The notes below the pieces were generated by a model. It was not told where the DNA came from. It ran no database searches and worked only from the letters and a program-made list of their open reading frames with translations. The position numbers and the translations under genes are program-made. This document shows, in pieces, positions 1 to 8,793 of a DNA stretch of 64,000 nt. The stretch covers positions 4,145,367 through 4,209,366 of the forward strand of contig NZ_CP031320.1 in assembly GCF_003355155.1 (NCBI RefSeq), in the 5' to 3' direction. This stretch comes from Streptomyces armeniacus. Lineage in GTDB: Bacteria > Actinomycetota > Actinomycetes > Streptomycetales > Streptomycetaceae. The stretch's first letter is position 1. Each line of letters starts with the position of its first letter.

Positions 1-1061
1 CCGGTCATCGACTTGGTGGCGGAGACCGCCATGTGGTCGACGTCGTCCCCGAACACCTTCCGCATCGCCTTGAGCTCGGCGATGTCGCCCTGCGGCGTCG
101 ACGTCGCGTGCGCGTTGACGTGCGCGACCTCGGCGGGCTTCAGGTCCGTGCCGTCCACCAGGTTCTGCAGGGCGTGCGCGATGCCGTTGCCGCTGGGCTC
201 CGGCTGGGTGATGTGGTGGCTGTCGGCCGAGATGCCCTGGCCGACGGCCTCCGCGTACACCCGCGCGCCGCGGGCGGCCGCGTGCTCGGCCGACTCCAGC
301 ACGATCACCCCGGCGCCCTCGCCGAGGACGAAGCCGTTGCGGTCGACGTCGAACGGACGCGAGGCGCCCTGCGGGTCCTCGTTGGCCTTCGACATCGCCA
401 TCATGTTGCCGAACGCCGCAATCGGCAGCGGGTGAATCGCCGCCTCGGTGCCGCCCGCGACGACGACGTCCGCGCGACCGGAGCGGATCATCTCGATGGC
501 GTAGCCGATCGCCTCCGTCCCGGAGGCGCAGGCGCTGACCGGGGTGTGCACTCCGGCGCGCGCGTTGACCTCCAGACCGACGTTGGCCGAGGGGCCGTTC
601 GGCATCAGCATCGGCACGGTGTGCGGGGAGACGCGGCGTACGCCCTTCTCCCGCAGCACGTCGTACTGCTCGAGCAGCGTCGTGACGCCGCCGATGCCGG
701 AGGCGATGACGGTGCCCAGCCGGTCCGGGTCCACAGCGGCCCCCGGAGTCTCATCGCCGAAGGCCACCTCGCCCGCCTTGCCGGTGTAGCCCGCGTCGGC
801 CCACGCCTCGCGCGCCGCCAGCAGGGCGAACTGCGCCGATCGGTCCAGCTTTCGGGCCTGCGGCCGGGGGATGATTCCGGCGGGGTCGACGGCGATCCGC
901 GCGGCGATGCGCACGGGCAGATCCGCCGCCCACTCCTCGTCGATCAGGGCGACTCCGGACCGGCCGGCGACCAGTGCCTCCCAGGTCGACGTACTGTCGC
1001 CACCCAGCGGTGTGGTTGCGCCGATACCGGTGACGACCACGGATTGGTGGGTCGCGTTCAT
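1..1061 (-). CDS. fabF: Beta-ketoacyl-ACP synthase II (FabF), 3' end cut by window edge
   Basis: Elongating condensing enzyme of type II fatty acid synthesis; it joins malonyl-ACP to the growing acyl-ACP. The reverse strand reads from an ATG at 1061 and runs off the left edge, so about 353 residues are visible of the roughly 420 usual for the family. The N-terminus carries VVVTGIGATTPLGG, the active-site cysteine lies in VSACASGTEAIGYA, and HVNAHATSTPQGD supplies the first catalytic histidine. A GGAGAAAG ribosome binding site lies just upstream. It is the last visible gene of the operon fabD-fabH-acpP-fabF, 73 bases after acpP. The second histidine and C-terminus are outside the window. Confidence 0.96.
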   Translation of the reverse strand, partial: MNATHQSVVVTGIGATTPLGGDSTSTWEALVAGRSGVALIDEEWAADLPVRIAARIAVDPAGIIPRPQARKLDRSAQFALLAAREAWADAGYTGKAGEVAFGDETPGAAVDPDRLGTVIASGIGGVTTLLEQYDVLREKGVRRVSPHTVPMLMPNGPSANVGLEVNARAGVHTPVSACASGTEAIGYAIEMIRSGRADVVVAGGTEAAIHPLPIAAFGNMMAMSKANEDPQGASRPFDVDRNGFVLGEGAGVIVLESAEHAAARGARVYAEAVGQGISADSHHITQPEPSGNGIAHALQNLVDGTDLKPAEVAHVNAHATSTPQGDIAELKAMRKVFGDDVDHMAVSATKSMT

Positions 1062-1134
1062 CGGGATACTTTCTCCACGGTTGAGGTGTTCGCGGTGACG
1101 AGCCGGCGCCACCGCAGGGCGGCGACAGTCCGGC

Positions 1135-1383
1135 TCAGCCTTGGTGGTCGAGGATGTACTTGGTGGCGTCGCCGACCGTCTTGAGGTTCTTGACGTCGTC
1201 GTCGGGGATCTTCACGTTGAAGCGCTCCTCGGCGGCGACGACCACCTCGACCATCGACAGCGAGTCCACGTCCAGGTCGTCGGTGAAGGACTTGTCCTCC
1301 TGGACGTCTTCGGTGGGGATGCCGGCGATCTCGTTCACGATCTCCGCGAGACCGGCGATGATCTCTTCCTGCGTGGCGGCCAT
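1135..1383 (-). CDS. acpP: Acyl carrier protein of fatty acid synthesis
   Basis: Small 82-residue carrier protein that holds the growing acyl chain on a phosphopantetheine arm. The attachment serine is in the DLDVDSLSMVEVV motif near residue 41, and the protein is very acidic, as expected of AcpP. The ATG is preceded by GAAGGAG. It lies between fabH and fabF in the primary fatty acid operon, and is likely also the carrier used when the cluster KASIII at 39.7-40.7 kb primes special acyl chains (inference). Confidence 0.97.
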   Translation of the reverse strand: MAATQEEIIAGLAEIVNEIAGIPTEDVQEDKSFTDDLDVDSLSMVEVVVAAEERFNVKIPDDDVKNLKTVGDATKYILDHQG

Positions 1384-1484
1384 GTGCGGCGCTCCTTCTG
1401 GATTCGTTCCTGGCTTGCTGTGAGCTTGCTCTGTGGTTCTTTTGCTCTCCGCCGGCGGTTGCCGGCGTCCGAACGGGATCTTGC

Positions 1485-2489
1485 CTAGGGGAGGGTAACG
1501 ACCGTCGCGGCGTAGACCAGACCCGCCCCGAAGCCGATGAGGAGCGCCGTGTCGCCGCTCTTCGCCTGCCCGGTCGCCAACAGCCGCTCCATCGCGAGAG
1601 GGATGGAGGCGGCCGAGGTGTTGCCGGTCGTCTCCACGTCACGGGCCACGGTGACGTGGTCCGGCAGCTTGAGTGTCTTCACCATCGAGTCGATGATCCG
1701 CATGTTGGCCTGGTGCGGGATGAAGACATCCAGGTCCTCTGCCGTGACCCCGGCCGCGTCCAGCGCTTCCTGGGCGACCTTGGCCATCTCGAACACCGCC
1801 CAGCGGAAGACCGTCTGGCCCTCCTGGCGGAGCGCCGGGAACTTCTCCACCTCCTGGTCACGGTACGCGTCCCACGGCACGGTCTGGGCGATGACGTCGT
1901 GCTTGTCACCCTCGGAGCCCCAGATGGTCGGGCCGATGCCCGGCTCCGTGGCCGGCCCGACGATGGCCGCGCCCGCTCCGTCGCCGAACAGGAAGGCGGT
2001 GGAACGGTCGGTGAGGTCCGTCAGGTCGGACAGCCGCTCGACGCCGACGACCAGCACGTAGTCCGCGCTGCCGTCGACGACCAGGCCCTTGGCGATGGTG
2101 AGCCCGTACCCGAACCCCGCGCAGGCGGCGGAGATGTCGAACGCCGCGGCCCGGCCCGCGCCGAGCCGGTGGGTGATCTCGGTGGCGATCGAGGGGGTCT
2201 GCTTGAAGTGCGAGACCGTGGAGATGATGACGCCGCTGACCTGCTGCGCGGTGATTCCCGCGTCCGCGATGGCCTTGCCCGCAGCCTCCAGCGTCATCTC
2301 GGCGACGGTCTCGTCCGGACCGGCCCAGTGCCGGGTGACGATGCCCGAGCGGGAACGGATCCACTCGTCCGAGGAGTCGATGTGCTTCAGGATCTCCTCG
2401 TTCGGCACCACCCGCGTCGGGCGGTAGCCGCCGACGCCGTGGATGCGTGCGTGGGGAGAGCCCTTGGCGGGCCTGATCTTGGCGGTCAT
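1485..2489 (-). CDS. fabH: Beta-ketoacyl-ACP synthase III (FabH)
   Basis: Initiates fatty acid synthesis by condensing an acyl-CoA primer, branched in streptomycetes, with malonyl-ACP. The product is 334 residues, normal for FabH. The nucleophile is Cys123 in ISAACAGFGYG; the HQAN motif and the NTSAAS motif supply the histidine and asparagine of the triad. The ATG at 2489 was chosen because it begins MTAKIRPAKG and has a GAGCCCGAGAG-like site upstream; a longer reading would run into fabD. It begins 20 bases after fabD. A close paralogue with the same motif spacing lies in the biosynthetic cluster at 39713-40714. Confidence 0.96.
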   Translation of the reverse strand: MTAKIRPAKGSPHARIHGVGGYRPTRVVPNEEILKHIDSSDEWIRSRSGIVTRHWAGPDETVAEMTLEAAGKAIADAGITAQQVSGVIISTVSHFKQTPSIATEITHRLGAGRAAAFDISAACAGFGYGLTIAKGLVVDGSADYVLVVGVERLSDLTDLTDRSTAFLFGDGAGAAIVGPATEPGIGPTIWGSEGDKHDVIAQTVPWDAYRDQEVEKFPALRQEGQTVFRWAVFEMAKVAQEALDAAGVTAEDLDVFIPHQANMRIIDSMVKTLKLPDHVTVARDVETTGNTSAASIPLAMERLLATGQAKSGDTALLIGFGAGLVYAATVVTLP

Positions 2490-2509
2490 GCTCTCGGGCT
2501 CCTCTTCGG

Positions 2510-3460
2510 CTATTCGGCCGTGCCGGCCGCGGCTGCGGCTGCGTGCTCGCTGACCAGCTCGCGGGCCTTTTCGAGATCGTCGGGGGACTTCAGCGCCAGC
2601 CTCCGTACGCCGGGCATCCCCCGTCTGGCCAGGCCGGTGAGCGTGCCACCGGGGCAGACCTCGATCAGTGTGGTGGCGCCCAGTTCGCCGAATGTCTCCA
2701 TGCACAGGTCCCAGCGGACCGGGTTGGCGACCTGGCCGACCAGGTGCCGGACGGCCTCGGCACCGGAAGTGACCACCCGGCCGTCCTTGTTGGAGACGTA
2801 CGGGAGTACCGGGTCGCTCACGGATACGTCCTTGACCGCGGCCTCCAGGGCCGCGACCGCTGGTGCCATGTGCGTGGTGTGGAAGGCGCCCGCGACCTTG
2901 AGGGCGCGCACCTTGGCGCCCTCCGGAGGTTCCTCCGTGAGCGCCGCCAACTGCTCGGTGGTGCCGGCGGCGACGATCTGGCCGCCGCCGTTCATGTTGG
3001 CCGGAGTGAGGCCGAGCTTCTCCAAGTGCGCGGTGACAACCTCCGGTTCGCCGCCCAGCACGGCGGACATGCCGGTCTCGGTGACCGCCGCGGCCTCGGC
3101 CATGGCGGTCGCCCGGGTGCGTACGAGGGACATCGCGGTCTCGGCGGACAGCACGCCCGCCGTGACCGAAGCGGCCAGTTCGCCGACGCTGTGCCCGCTG
3201 GTGGCGCCGAGGACGGCGGCCGGGTCGTGGCCCTCCAGCAGGACTGTCGTGGAGACCAGCGCCGCGGCGACCAGCAAGGGCTGGGCGACGGCGGTGTCGA
3301 GGATCTCCTCGGCGTCGGCTTCGGTGCCGTAGTGGATCAGATCCAGGTCAATGGCGGCCGACCAGTCCCGCAGACGTTCGGTGACGCCGGGAAGGTCGAG
3401 CCAGGGAGTCAGAAAGCCAGGCTTCTGAGCGCCTTGGCCGGGAGCGACGAGTACGAGCAC
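2510..3460 (-). CDS. fabD: Malonyl-CoA:ACP transacylase (FabD)
   Basis: Loads malonyl groups onto AcpP, feeding both fatty acid synthesis and, in streptomycetes, some polyketide synthases. The catalytic serine is Ser91 in ATSGHSVGELAAS, and the histidine is in VAGAFHTTHM near residue 198. I chose the GTG at 3460, giving MLVLVAPGQGAQ as in other actinobacterial FabD proteins, with GAGAGAG about eight bases upstream; a GTG at 3484 would add eight residues. First gene of the fab operon, 100 bases after the PucR-type regulator. Length about 316 residues, typical. Confidence 0.95.
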   Translation of the reverse strand: MLVLVAPGQGAQKPGFLTPWLDLPGVTERLRDWSAAIDLDLIHYGTEADAEEILDTAVAQPLLVAAALVSTTVLLEGHDPAAVLGATSGHSVGELAASVTAGVLSAETAMSLVRTRATAMAEAAAVTETGMSAVLGGEPEVVTAHLEKLGLTPANMNGGGQIVAAGTTEQLAALTEEPPEGAKVRALKVAGAFHTTHMAPAVAALEAAVKDVSVSDPVLPYVSNKDGRVVTSGAEAVRHLVGQVANPVRWDLCMETFGELGATTLIEVCPGGTLTGLARRGMPGVRRLALKSPDDLEKARELVSEHAAAAAAGTAE

Positions 3461-3560
3461 TCTCACACTCTCTCTTGTGGACACGGGTTACCGCCCGTGA
3501 GGACCGATACGAAGAACTGTCGGAGGAATTGTCGGTCCCCGACAAAGACCGGGTCCAGAC

Positions 3561-4769
3561 CTAATGCTGGGGCTCTCCGTCGGCCAGCCGCCCCAGGATA
3601 AGGGCGACACGCAGCGTGAAGGCGGAACGTACGTCGGAGGGAAGCCATCCGGTGACATCAGTCACACGTCGCAGCCGGTAGCGCACGGTGTTGGGGTGCA
3701 CAAACAGCATGCGCGCGGCGCCTTCCAGACTCGTGGCCTGCTCGAGATAGACACTCAGGGTTTCCAGCAGGGCGGAGCCGGCGGCCTCCAGCGGTCTGTA
3801 GATCTCCTCCACCAACAGCTGGCGCGCGGCAGGATCTCCCGCCATCGCGCGCTCCGGCAGCAGGTCGTCCGCGAGCACCGGACGGGGCGCGTCCGGCCAG
3901 GCCGCGCACGCTTTCAGACCGGCCGCGGCGGCCTGTGCGGAACGGGTCGCCGAGAGCAGGTCGCCGACCACCGGACCGGCCACGACGGGGCCGGGGGCGT
4001 ACGGGCCGATCAGCGACTTCGCGGCGCGCAGCGGGTCGTTGGACCCGCCGGCGATGACCACCAGCCGGTTGCCCAGCACCCCCGTCAGCACCTGCAGTTT
4101 GGCGTGCCGGGCGGCGCGCCGGATGGCCTCGACGGTCAACTCGCTGTCGCCGTCGGGAGCGGTGCCCAGGACGACGGCGACGTGCTCGGGGGAGTTCCAG
4201 CCCAGTGCGGCCGCACGTGACACGGCGCCCTCGTCGGCCTCGCCGGACAGCACGGCGTTCACGACCAGCGATTCGAGGCGCGCGTCCCAGGCGCCGCGCG
4301 CCTCGGCGGCCTGGGCGTACACCTGCGCGGTGGCGAAGGCGATCTCGCGTGCGTAGACGAGCAGGGCTTCGCGCAGCACGGACTCGTCGCCCGGGGCGGC
4401 GACCTCGTCGATGGCCGTCTCGACAACCTCGATCGTGGTGCGCACCATCTCCACGGTCTGGCGCAGCGTGATGGCACGGGTCAGCTCGCGGGGGGCGGTG
4501 CCGAACACGTCCGTGCTGATGGCCTGCGGCGTCTCCGGGTGGCGGAACCACTCGGTGAACGCCGCGATGCCCGCCTGTGCGACCAGTCCGATCCAGGAGC
4601 GGTTCTCCGGCGGCATCGCGCGGTACCACGGCAGCTGCTCGTCCATGCGTGCGATGGCGGCCGCGGCGAGCTTGCCGGAGGACTGCTCCAGCCGTTTCAG
4701 CGTGGCGGTGTGCGGGTGTTCCGGCCGTCGGCTCGACGGCGGTTCGGCAGGCTCTGTTGGTTCAGGCAC
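3561..4769 (-). CDS. fasR: PucR-type transcriptional regulator of the fab operon (FasR-like)
   Basis: About 402 residues with a C-terminal PucR-family helix-turn-helix: near residues 340-395 it reads ATSLEGAARMLFVHPNTVRY followed by RLRRVTDVTGW. The central part resembles the GGDEF-like region common in this family. In Streptomyces the gene immediately upstream of fabD, FasR, activates the fab operon; synteny and domain type fit, so the symbol rests on position and family. The GTG at 4769 follows GAGGCAGG; an ATG at 4787 and a start at 4832 are alternatives. It is divergent from the pirin gene, sharing a 61-base promoter gap. Confidence 0.85.
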   Translation of the reverse strand: MPEPTEPAEPPSSRRPEHPHTATLKRLEQSSGKLAAAAIARMDEQLPWYRAMPPENRSWIGLVAQAGIAAFTEWFRHPETPQAISTDVFGTAPRELTRAITLRQTVEMVRTTIEVVETAIDEVAAPGDESVLREALLVYAREIAFATAQVYAQAAEARGAWDARLESLVVNAVLSGEADEGAVSRAAALGWNSPEHVAVVLGTAPDGDSELTVEAIRRAARHAKLQVLTGVLGNRLVVIAGGSNDPLRAAKSLIGPYAPGPVVAGPVVGDLLSATRSAQAAAAGLKACAAWPDAPRPVLADDLLPERAMAGDPAARQLLVEEIYRPLEAAGSALLETLSVYLEQATSLEGAARMLFVHPNTVRYRLRRVTDVTGWLPSDVRSAFTLRVALILGRLADGEPQH

Positions 4770-4830
4770 GTGACCAGCCTGCCTCATCGGGCGGGGTGCG
4801 CGGGTGCGGGGGCGGATTACCGTTGGGCGC

Positions 4831-5550
4831 ATGCTTCAGGTGTGGCGCGCGGGCGACCGTTATCAGGGCGGGGACACGGCCGCCGGGATAGACACCCGGC
4901 ACGCCTTCTCGTTCTCCGGCTTCTACGACCCGGACAACGCCGGCTTCGGCCTGCTGGTGGCCTGCAACGAGGAGCGGCTGGCCCCGGGCGCGGGCTTCGG
5001 CACGCACCCGCACCGCGACGTCGAGATCGTCACCTGGGTCGCCGAGGGGCTCCTGTCGCACGAGGACTCCACGGGCCACGCGACGGTCGTACGCCCCGGA
5101 GACGTGCAGCGGCTGAGCGCCGGTGACGGGGTGCGGCACGCGGAGCGGAACGCGGGCGAGGGCGAGCTGCGCTTCGTACAGATGTGGCTCGTTCCGGGCC
5201 CCCGTGAGGCCGAACCCGCGGGCGGCGGCGGGCGCGACAGGCGGGCGCACCCGTGGGCCCAGCCCGAGTACGAGGTGGTGCGCGGCATCGCCGACGGCAC
5301 CCCGTACGCGATGCCGCGTACGGACGCGGTGCTGCACGTACGGCGGCTGGCGGACGGTGCGCGTACGGCCGTGCCCGACGCGGCGTGGGTGTACGTGCAC
5401 GTGGTCCGGGGCGCGGTGGAGATCGGCGGGGAGCGGCTGGGCGCGGGGGACGCGGCACGCGTCACGGACGCGCGGGACCTGGACGCGCGGGCGGTGGACG
5501 ACGCGGAGCTGCTGGTCTGGGAGATGCACGCGGAGCCGGTCTACGGCTGA
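4831..5550 (+). CDS. Pirin family cupin protein
   Basis: 239-residue bicupin of the pirin family; members bind a metal and some act as quercetin dioxygenases or redox-sensitive cofactors. The N-terminal cupin shows the metal-binding pattern in GFGTHPHRDVEIVTWV (two His plus the acidic residue) and DGVRHAERN further on. The C-terminal half is the second, metal-free cupin. The ATG at 4831 gives the conserved start MLQVWRAGDRY; an upstream GTG at 4804 is possible but adds no conserved sequence. No operon partner. Substrate cannot be predicted. Confidence 0.85.
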   Translation: MLQVWRAGDRYQGGDTAAGIDTRHAFSFSGFYDPDNAGFGLLVACNEERLAPGAGFGTHPHRDVEIVTWVAEGLLSHEDSTGHATVVRPGDVQRLSAGDGVRHAERNAGEGELRFVQMWLVPGPREAEPAGGGGRDRRAHPWAQPEYEVVRGIADGTPYAMPRTDAVLHVRRLADGARTAVPDAAWVYVHVVRGAVEIGGERLGAGDAARVTDARDLDARAVDDAELLVWEMHAEPVYG

Positions 5551-5587
5551 CCCGCGGCCGTTGGCGGCGCGGCGGGCCAGGGGCGGT

Positions 5588-5629
5588 TCGCGCGTTCACC
5601 CCCTACCCGGGTAGGGGGTGAACGCGCGA
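5588..5629. promoter_or_regulatory. Perfect 42-bp palindrome upstream of the two-component system
   Basis: Two 21-base arms are exact reverse complements with no spacer; the centre reads CCCTACCCGGGTAGGG. It sits between the pirin stop (5550) and the histidine kinase start (5678). A second, shorter inverted repeat, GGGTGA-CGT-TCACCC at 5635-5649, repeats the GGGTGA half-site and lies just ahead of a possible -10 (TACGCT, 5662-5667). Two related sites near a promoter suggest an operator, probably for the response regulator encoded downstream (inference). As RNA it would also form a strong hairpin and could end pirin transcription. Confidence 0.75.
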
Positions 5630-5677
5630 CCCGAGGGTGACGTTCACCCGCCGCGCCACATCTACGCTGGTCGCGCC

Positions 5678-7054
5678 ATGTCCACCTCACCACCCCCCGA
5701 CGTCGGCCCCGGCGCGCCCCGCTCGGCGGAACAGTCGCACGGCGACCTACCGCCGCCGCACGGCGTGCTCGCGCAGCTGCACGCCCTGGGGCAGGCCCTC
5801 ACCACCCCCGCGAGCTCCACCGCGCCCTTGATGGCGCACGCTCCGCGGACATGGATGCGGCGGCTGCCGTACGGCGTCGCCTTCGTCTTCGCGCTCATCC
5901 TGATCCCCAGCGGCGCCACCGTCCTCGCCCAGGACTACGACCTGCCCGGCGCCTGGGCGGGCGCGCTGGCCGTGGCGCAGGGCGCGCCGCTGCTGCTGGC
6001 GGTCACCAGGCCGCTGCACGCCTGGTGGGTGGTGATCACGGCCGATGTGGTGTGCGCCCTCGCGCTGCTGAAGACGCCGCCCGACCCACTCGCCCCGTGG
6101 CCCTGGCCGCCCCCGGTGATCATCGGCTATCTGATGCTCTGCCTGGCGCTCGCCCTGCGCGAGAACCGCCGCACCCTCGTCGGCGTCTGGCTGGTCACGA
6201 CCGTCGCCTCGCTCGCCCTCGGCTTCGTCGACGAGGAGCGCAGCGAGGGCAGCAACGTCCTGCTGATCGTCCTCAGCGCGGTCGCCCTGCTCGTCGGCGC
6301 CATGGTGCGCGAACGGGGCGACGCGCAGCGCCGTCTCGCCGAGCAGGAGACCATCAGCGAGGCCGAACGCGCCCAGCGCACGCTGCTCGAGGAACGCAAC
6401 CGCATCGCACGCGAGCTGCACGACGTCGTCGCCCACCACATGTCCGTGATCACCGTGCAGGCCGACAGTGCCCCGTACCGTATTGACGGCCTCCCCGGCG
6501 CGGCCCGGGAGGAGTTCGACACCATCGCGGCCACCGCCCGCGAGTCGCTCGCCGAGATGCGCCGGCTGCTCGGCGTCCTGCGCAGCGAGGAGACGCGGGG
6601 CGAACGCGCGCCGCAGCCCGGCCTCGACCGGGTGCCGCAGCTGGTGCAGGCGACCGTACGGGCCGGGGTGCCCGTCGAGCTGTCCCTGGAGGCGGACGCG
6701 GCGCACGCGCGGGGCATCCCGCAGGCGGTGGAGCTGTCCGCGTACCGCGTCGTACAGGAAGCCCTGGCCAACGTGGTGCGGCACGCCCCCGGCGCCGGCA
6801 CGCGGGTCACGGTGACCGGCGACCGTACGCACCTCATGGTCCTCGTCGTCAACGGGCCCTCGCCCACTCCCCACGGGCCGCCGCTGGAGACCTCCGGCAC
6901 CGGTCACGGGCTGGTCGGGATGCGGGAACGCGTGCGACTCGTCGGGGGCACCCTGGACACCGGACCGCTGCCCGACGCCGGCTTCCGGGTCGCGGCGAGG
7001 CTCCCACTGACACCGCCCGAGGGGCCCGAGGGGAAGGAACCCAGCAGCGCATGA
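5678..7054 (+). CDS. Sensor histidine kinase, NarL/DesK type
   Basis: Membrane histidine kinase of 458 residues. Residues 60-210 contain several hydrophobic segments (about five or six, starting MRRLPYGVAFVFALILIP), so sensing is likely within or at the membrane. The HisKA_3 dimerisation region has the phosphoacceptor His248 in RIARELHDVVAHHMSVI, followed by a C-terminal ATPase domain with TGHGLVGMRERV. The ATG at 5678 lacks a ribosome binding site but has TACGCT ten bases upstream, so the message may be nearly leaderless. It overlaps the response regulator by 4 bases (ATGA). The signal is unknown. Confidence 0.93.
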   Translation: MSTSPPPDVGPGAPRSAEQSHGDLPPPHGVLAQLHALGQALTTPASSTAPLMAHAPRTWMRRLPYGVAFVFALILIPSGATVLAQDYDLPGAWAGALAVAQGAPLLLAVTRPLHAWWVVITADVVCALALLKTPPDPLAPWPWPPPVIIGYLMLCLALALRENRRTLVGVWLVTTVASLALGFVDEERSEGSNVLLIVLSAVALLVGAMVRERGDAQRRLAEQETISEAERAQRTLLEERNRIARELHDVVAHHMSVITVQADSAPYRIDGLPGAAREEFDTIAATARESLAEMRRLLGVLRSEETRGERAPQPGLDRVPQLVQATVRAGVPVELSLEADAAHARGIPQAVELSAYRVVQEALANVVRHAPGAGTRVTVTGDRTHLMVLVVNGPSPTPHGPPLETSGTGHGLVGMRERVRLVGGTLDTGPLPDAGFRVAARLPLTPPEGPEGKEPSSA

Positions 7055-7743
7055 AGCCGTACATCCGCGTGCTCATCGTCGACGACCAGGCCATGGTCCG
7101 GGCCGGATTCGCCGCGCTGCTCGCCGCGCAGAGCGACATAGAGGTGGCGGGTGAGGCAGCCGACGGGGCCGAGGGCGTCGCCCTCTGCCACAGCACGCAC
7201 CCCGACGTGGTGCTGATGGACGTACGCATGCCGGAGATGGACGGGCTCGAGGCGGCCCGGCGGCTGCTCGGGCCCGAGGCCCCCGCGGAGCACCGCCCGA
7301 AGGTGCTGATGCTGACCACCTTCGACGTCGACGACTACGTCTACGAGGCCCTCCGCGCCGGAGCCAGCGGCTTCCTGCTCAAGGACGCGCCGCCGGCCGA
7401 CCTGATCGGGGCCGTACGCGTGGTGGCCGAGGGCGAGGCGCTGCTCGCCCCCTCGGTCACCCGGCGGCTCATCGCGGACTTCACGGCCCGGCCGCCGGCG
7501 CCCCCGCGCGGGGCGCCGGCGGCGCCCCGGCTGAGGGGACTCACCGAGCGCGAGACCGAGGTGCTCGAACGCATCGCGCGGGGCGAGTCCAACAGCGAGA
7601 TCGCCGAGTCGCTCGTCCTCGCCGTACAGACGGTGAAGACACACGTCAGCCGCATCTTCACCAAGCTGGACCTGCGCGACCGCGCCCAAGCGGTGATCTT
7701 CGCGTACGAGTCGGGGCTGGTCGCCCCGGGCGACATCGGCTGA
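7051..7743 (+). CDS. Response regulator, NarL/FixJ (LuxR-HTH) family
   Basis: Cognate regulator of the kinase just upstream, 230 residues. The receiver domain has the acidic pair in VLIVDDQ, the phosphoacceptor Asp57 in VVLMDVRMPEMDG, and the conserved lysine in FLLKDAPP. After a proline-rich linker (about residues 150-160) comes a LuxR-type helix-turn-helix with LTERETEVLERIARGESNSE and the recognition helix AVQTVKTHVSRIF. Translationally coupled to the kinase. The palindromes at 5588-5629 and 5635-5649 are candidate binding sites, which would mean autoregulation. Confidence 0.95.
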   Translation: MKPYIRVLIVDDQAMVRAGFAALLAAQSDIEVAGEAADGAEGVALCHSTHPDVVLMDVRMPEMDGLEAARRLLGPEAPAEHRPKVLMLTTFDVDDYVYEALRAGASGFLLKDAPPADLIGAVRVVAEGEALLAPSVTRRLIADFTARPPAPPRGAPAAPRLRGLTERETEVLERIARGESNSEIAESLVLAVQTVKTHVSRIFTKLDLRDRAQAVIFAYESGLVAPGDIG

Positions 7744-7745
7744 GC

Positions 7746-7767
7746 ACGCCCCGTACGCGGGGGGCGT
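7746..7767. terminator. Hairpin between convergent genes
   Basis: ACGCCCC and GGGGCGT arms of 7 bases around an 8-base loop, directly after the response regulator stop and before the convergent aldo-keto reductase stop. No U-tract, as is usual in streptomycetes. Confidence 0.6.
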
Positions 7768-7770
7768 ACG

Positions 7771-8787
7771 TCAGTCCCGCCCCGCGGACGTGAACGACAT
7801 GTCGGCGTAGCGCGGCCCGGCGACCTGCGCCGCGATGGGCTCGAGCAGCGCCAGCGCGCTGTCCGACAGCTCGATGCGGATTGCCCCGGTGTTCTCCTCG
7901 ACGCGGCTCCGCTTGCGGGTGCCCGGGATCGGCACCACTGGCAGCCCGTGCACGGCCGCCCGCTGCTGCGCCCAGGCCAGCGCGATCTGTCCGGGCGTCG
8001 CGCCATGCGCCTCGGCGATCTTGCGTACGGGGTCCAGCAGCGAGGCGTTCTTCGCCGCGTTGCCGCCGGTGAAGCGGGGGTGCTGGCGCCGGAAGTCGTC
8101 GCTGCTCAGGTCCTTCTCCGCGTCCGCGAAGGCGCCGGTGAGGAAGCCGCGGCCGAGCGGCGAGTACGGGACGAGGGCGACGCCCAGCTCCCGTGCCGCG
8201 CCGACGACGTTCTCCTCGATGTCCCGGCTGAACACCGACCACTCCGACTGCAGCGCCGCGATCGGATGCACCGCCTGCGCCGCGCGCAGCTCGCTGCCGG
8301 TGACCTCGCTCAGGCCCAGGTGCTTGACCTTGCCCTCCTGAACGAGCTCGGCCATGGCGCCGACCGTGTCCTCGATCGGCACGTTCGGGGCCTTGCGGTG
8401 CATGTAGTAGAGGTCGATCTCGTCGACGCCGAGCCGCCGCAGGCTGGCCTCGACGCACTCGCGCAGATAGGGCCGGTCGTTCCGGATGATCCGCTTCGTC
8501 GGGTCGTCGGCGGGGATGCCGAGGGCGAACTTGGTGGCGATGACCACCTCGTCGCGGTGCGCCCGTACGAAGGGGGAGAGGAACTCCTCGTTGTCACCGG
8601 AGCCGTACGCGTCCGCGGTGTCGTAGAACGTGACGCCCAGCTCCAGGGCCCGTTCGAGGGTGGCGCGTGCCTCGTCGGCGTCGGTCGGGCCGTAGGCGAA
8701 ACTCATCCCCATGCAGCCCAGGCCCTGTACGCCGACCTCGGGTCCGCCGTTGCCGAGCCGCGCGGTGGGGATCTTCTCCGTGCTCAT
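7771..8787 (-). CDS. Aldo/keto reductase
   Basis: 338-residue NADPH-dependent oxidoreductase of the aldo/keto reductase superfamily, similar in layout to the AKR13 and YajO-like groups. Catalytic residues are visible: Asp56 and Tyr61 in GVTFYDTADAYGSG, a lysine in VIATKFALG near 86, and the histidine in YYMHRKAPN near 130. The C-terminus PIPGTRKRSRVEENTGA is the NADPH 2'-phosphate-binding region. The gene follows the MerR gene by 6 bases and is presumably co-transcribed and controlled by it. Physiological substrate unknown; such pairs often detoxify reactive carbonyls (inference). Confidence 0.93.
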   Translation of the reverse strand: MSTEKIPTARLGNGGPEVGVQGLGCMGMSFAYGPTDADEARATLERALELGVTFYDTADAYGSGDNEEFLSPFVRAHRDEVVIATKFALGIPADDPTKRIIRNDRPYLRECVEASLRRLGVDEIDLYYMHRKAPNVPIEDTVGAMAELVQEGKVKHLGLSEVTGSELRAAQAVHPIAALQSEWSVFSRDIEENVVGAARELGVALVPYSPLGRGFLTGAFADAEKDLSSDDFRRQHPRFTGGNAAKNASLLDPVRKIAEAHGATPGQIALAWAQQRAAVHGLPVVPIPGTRKRSRVEENTGAIRIELSDSALALLEPIAAQVAGPRYADMSFTSAGRD

Positions 8788-8793
8788 GAACTC

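Noticed and set aside
3484..3484. Upstream GTG as the fabD start
   Set aside because: It would add eight residues not seen in other FabD proteins; the GTG at 3460 gives the conserved MLVLVAPGQ start and has a better placed binding site.
5588..5629. Palindrome as a plain terminator only
   Set aside because: Not excluded, but the absence of any loop spacer, the exactness over 42 bases and the second related site near the promoter favour a protein-binding site.
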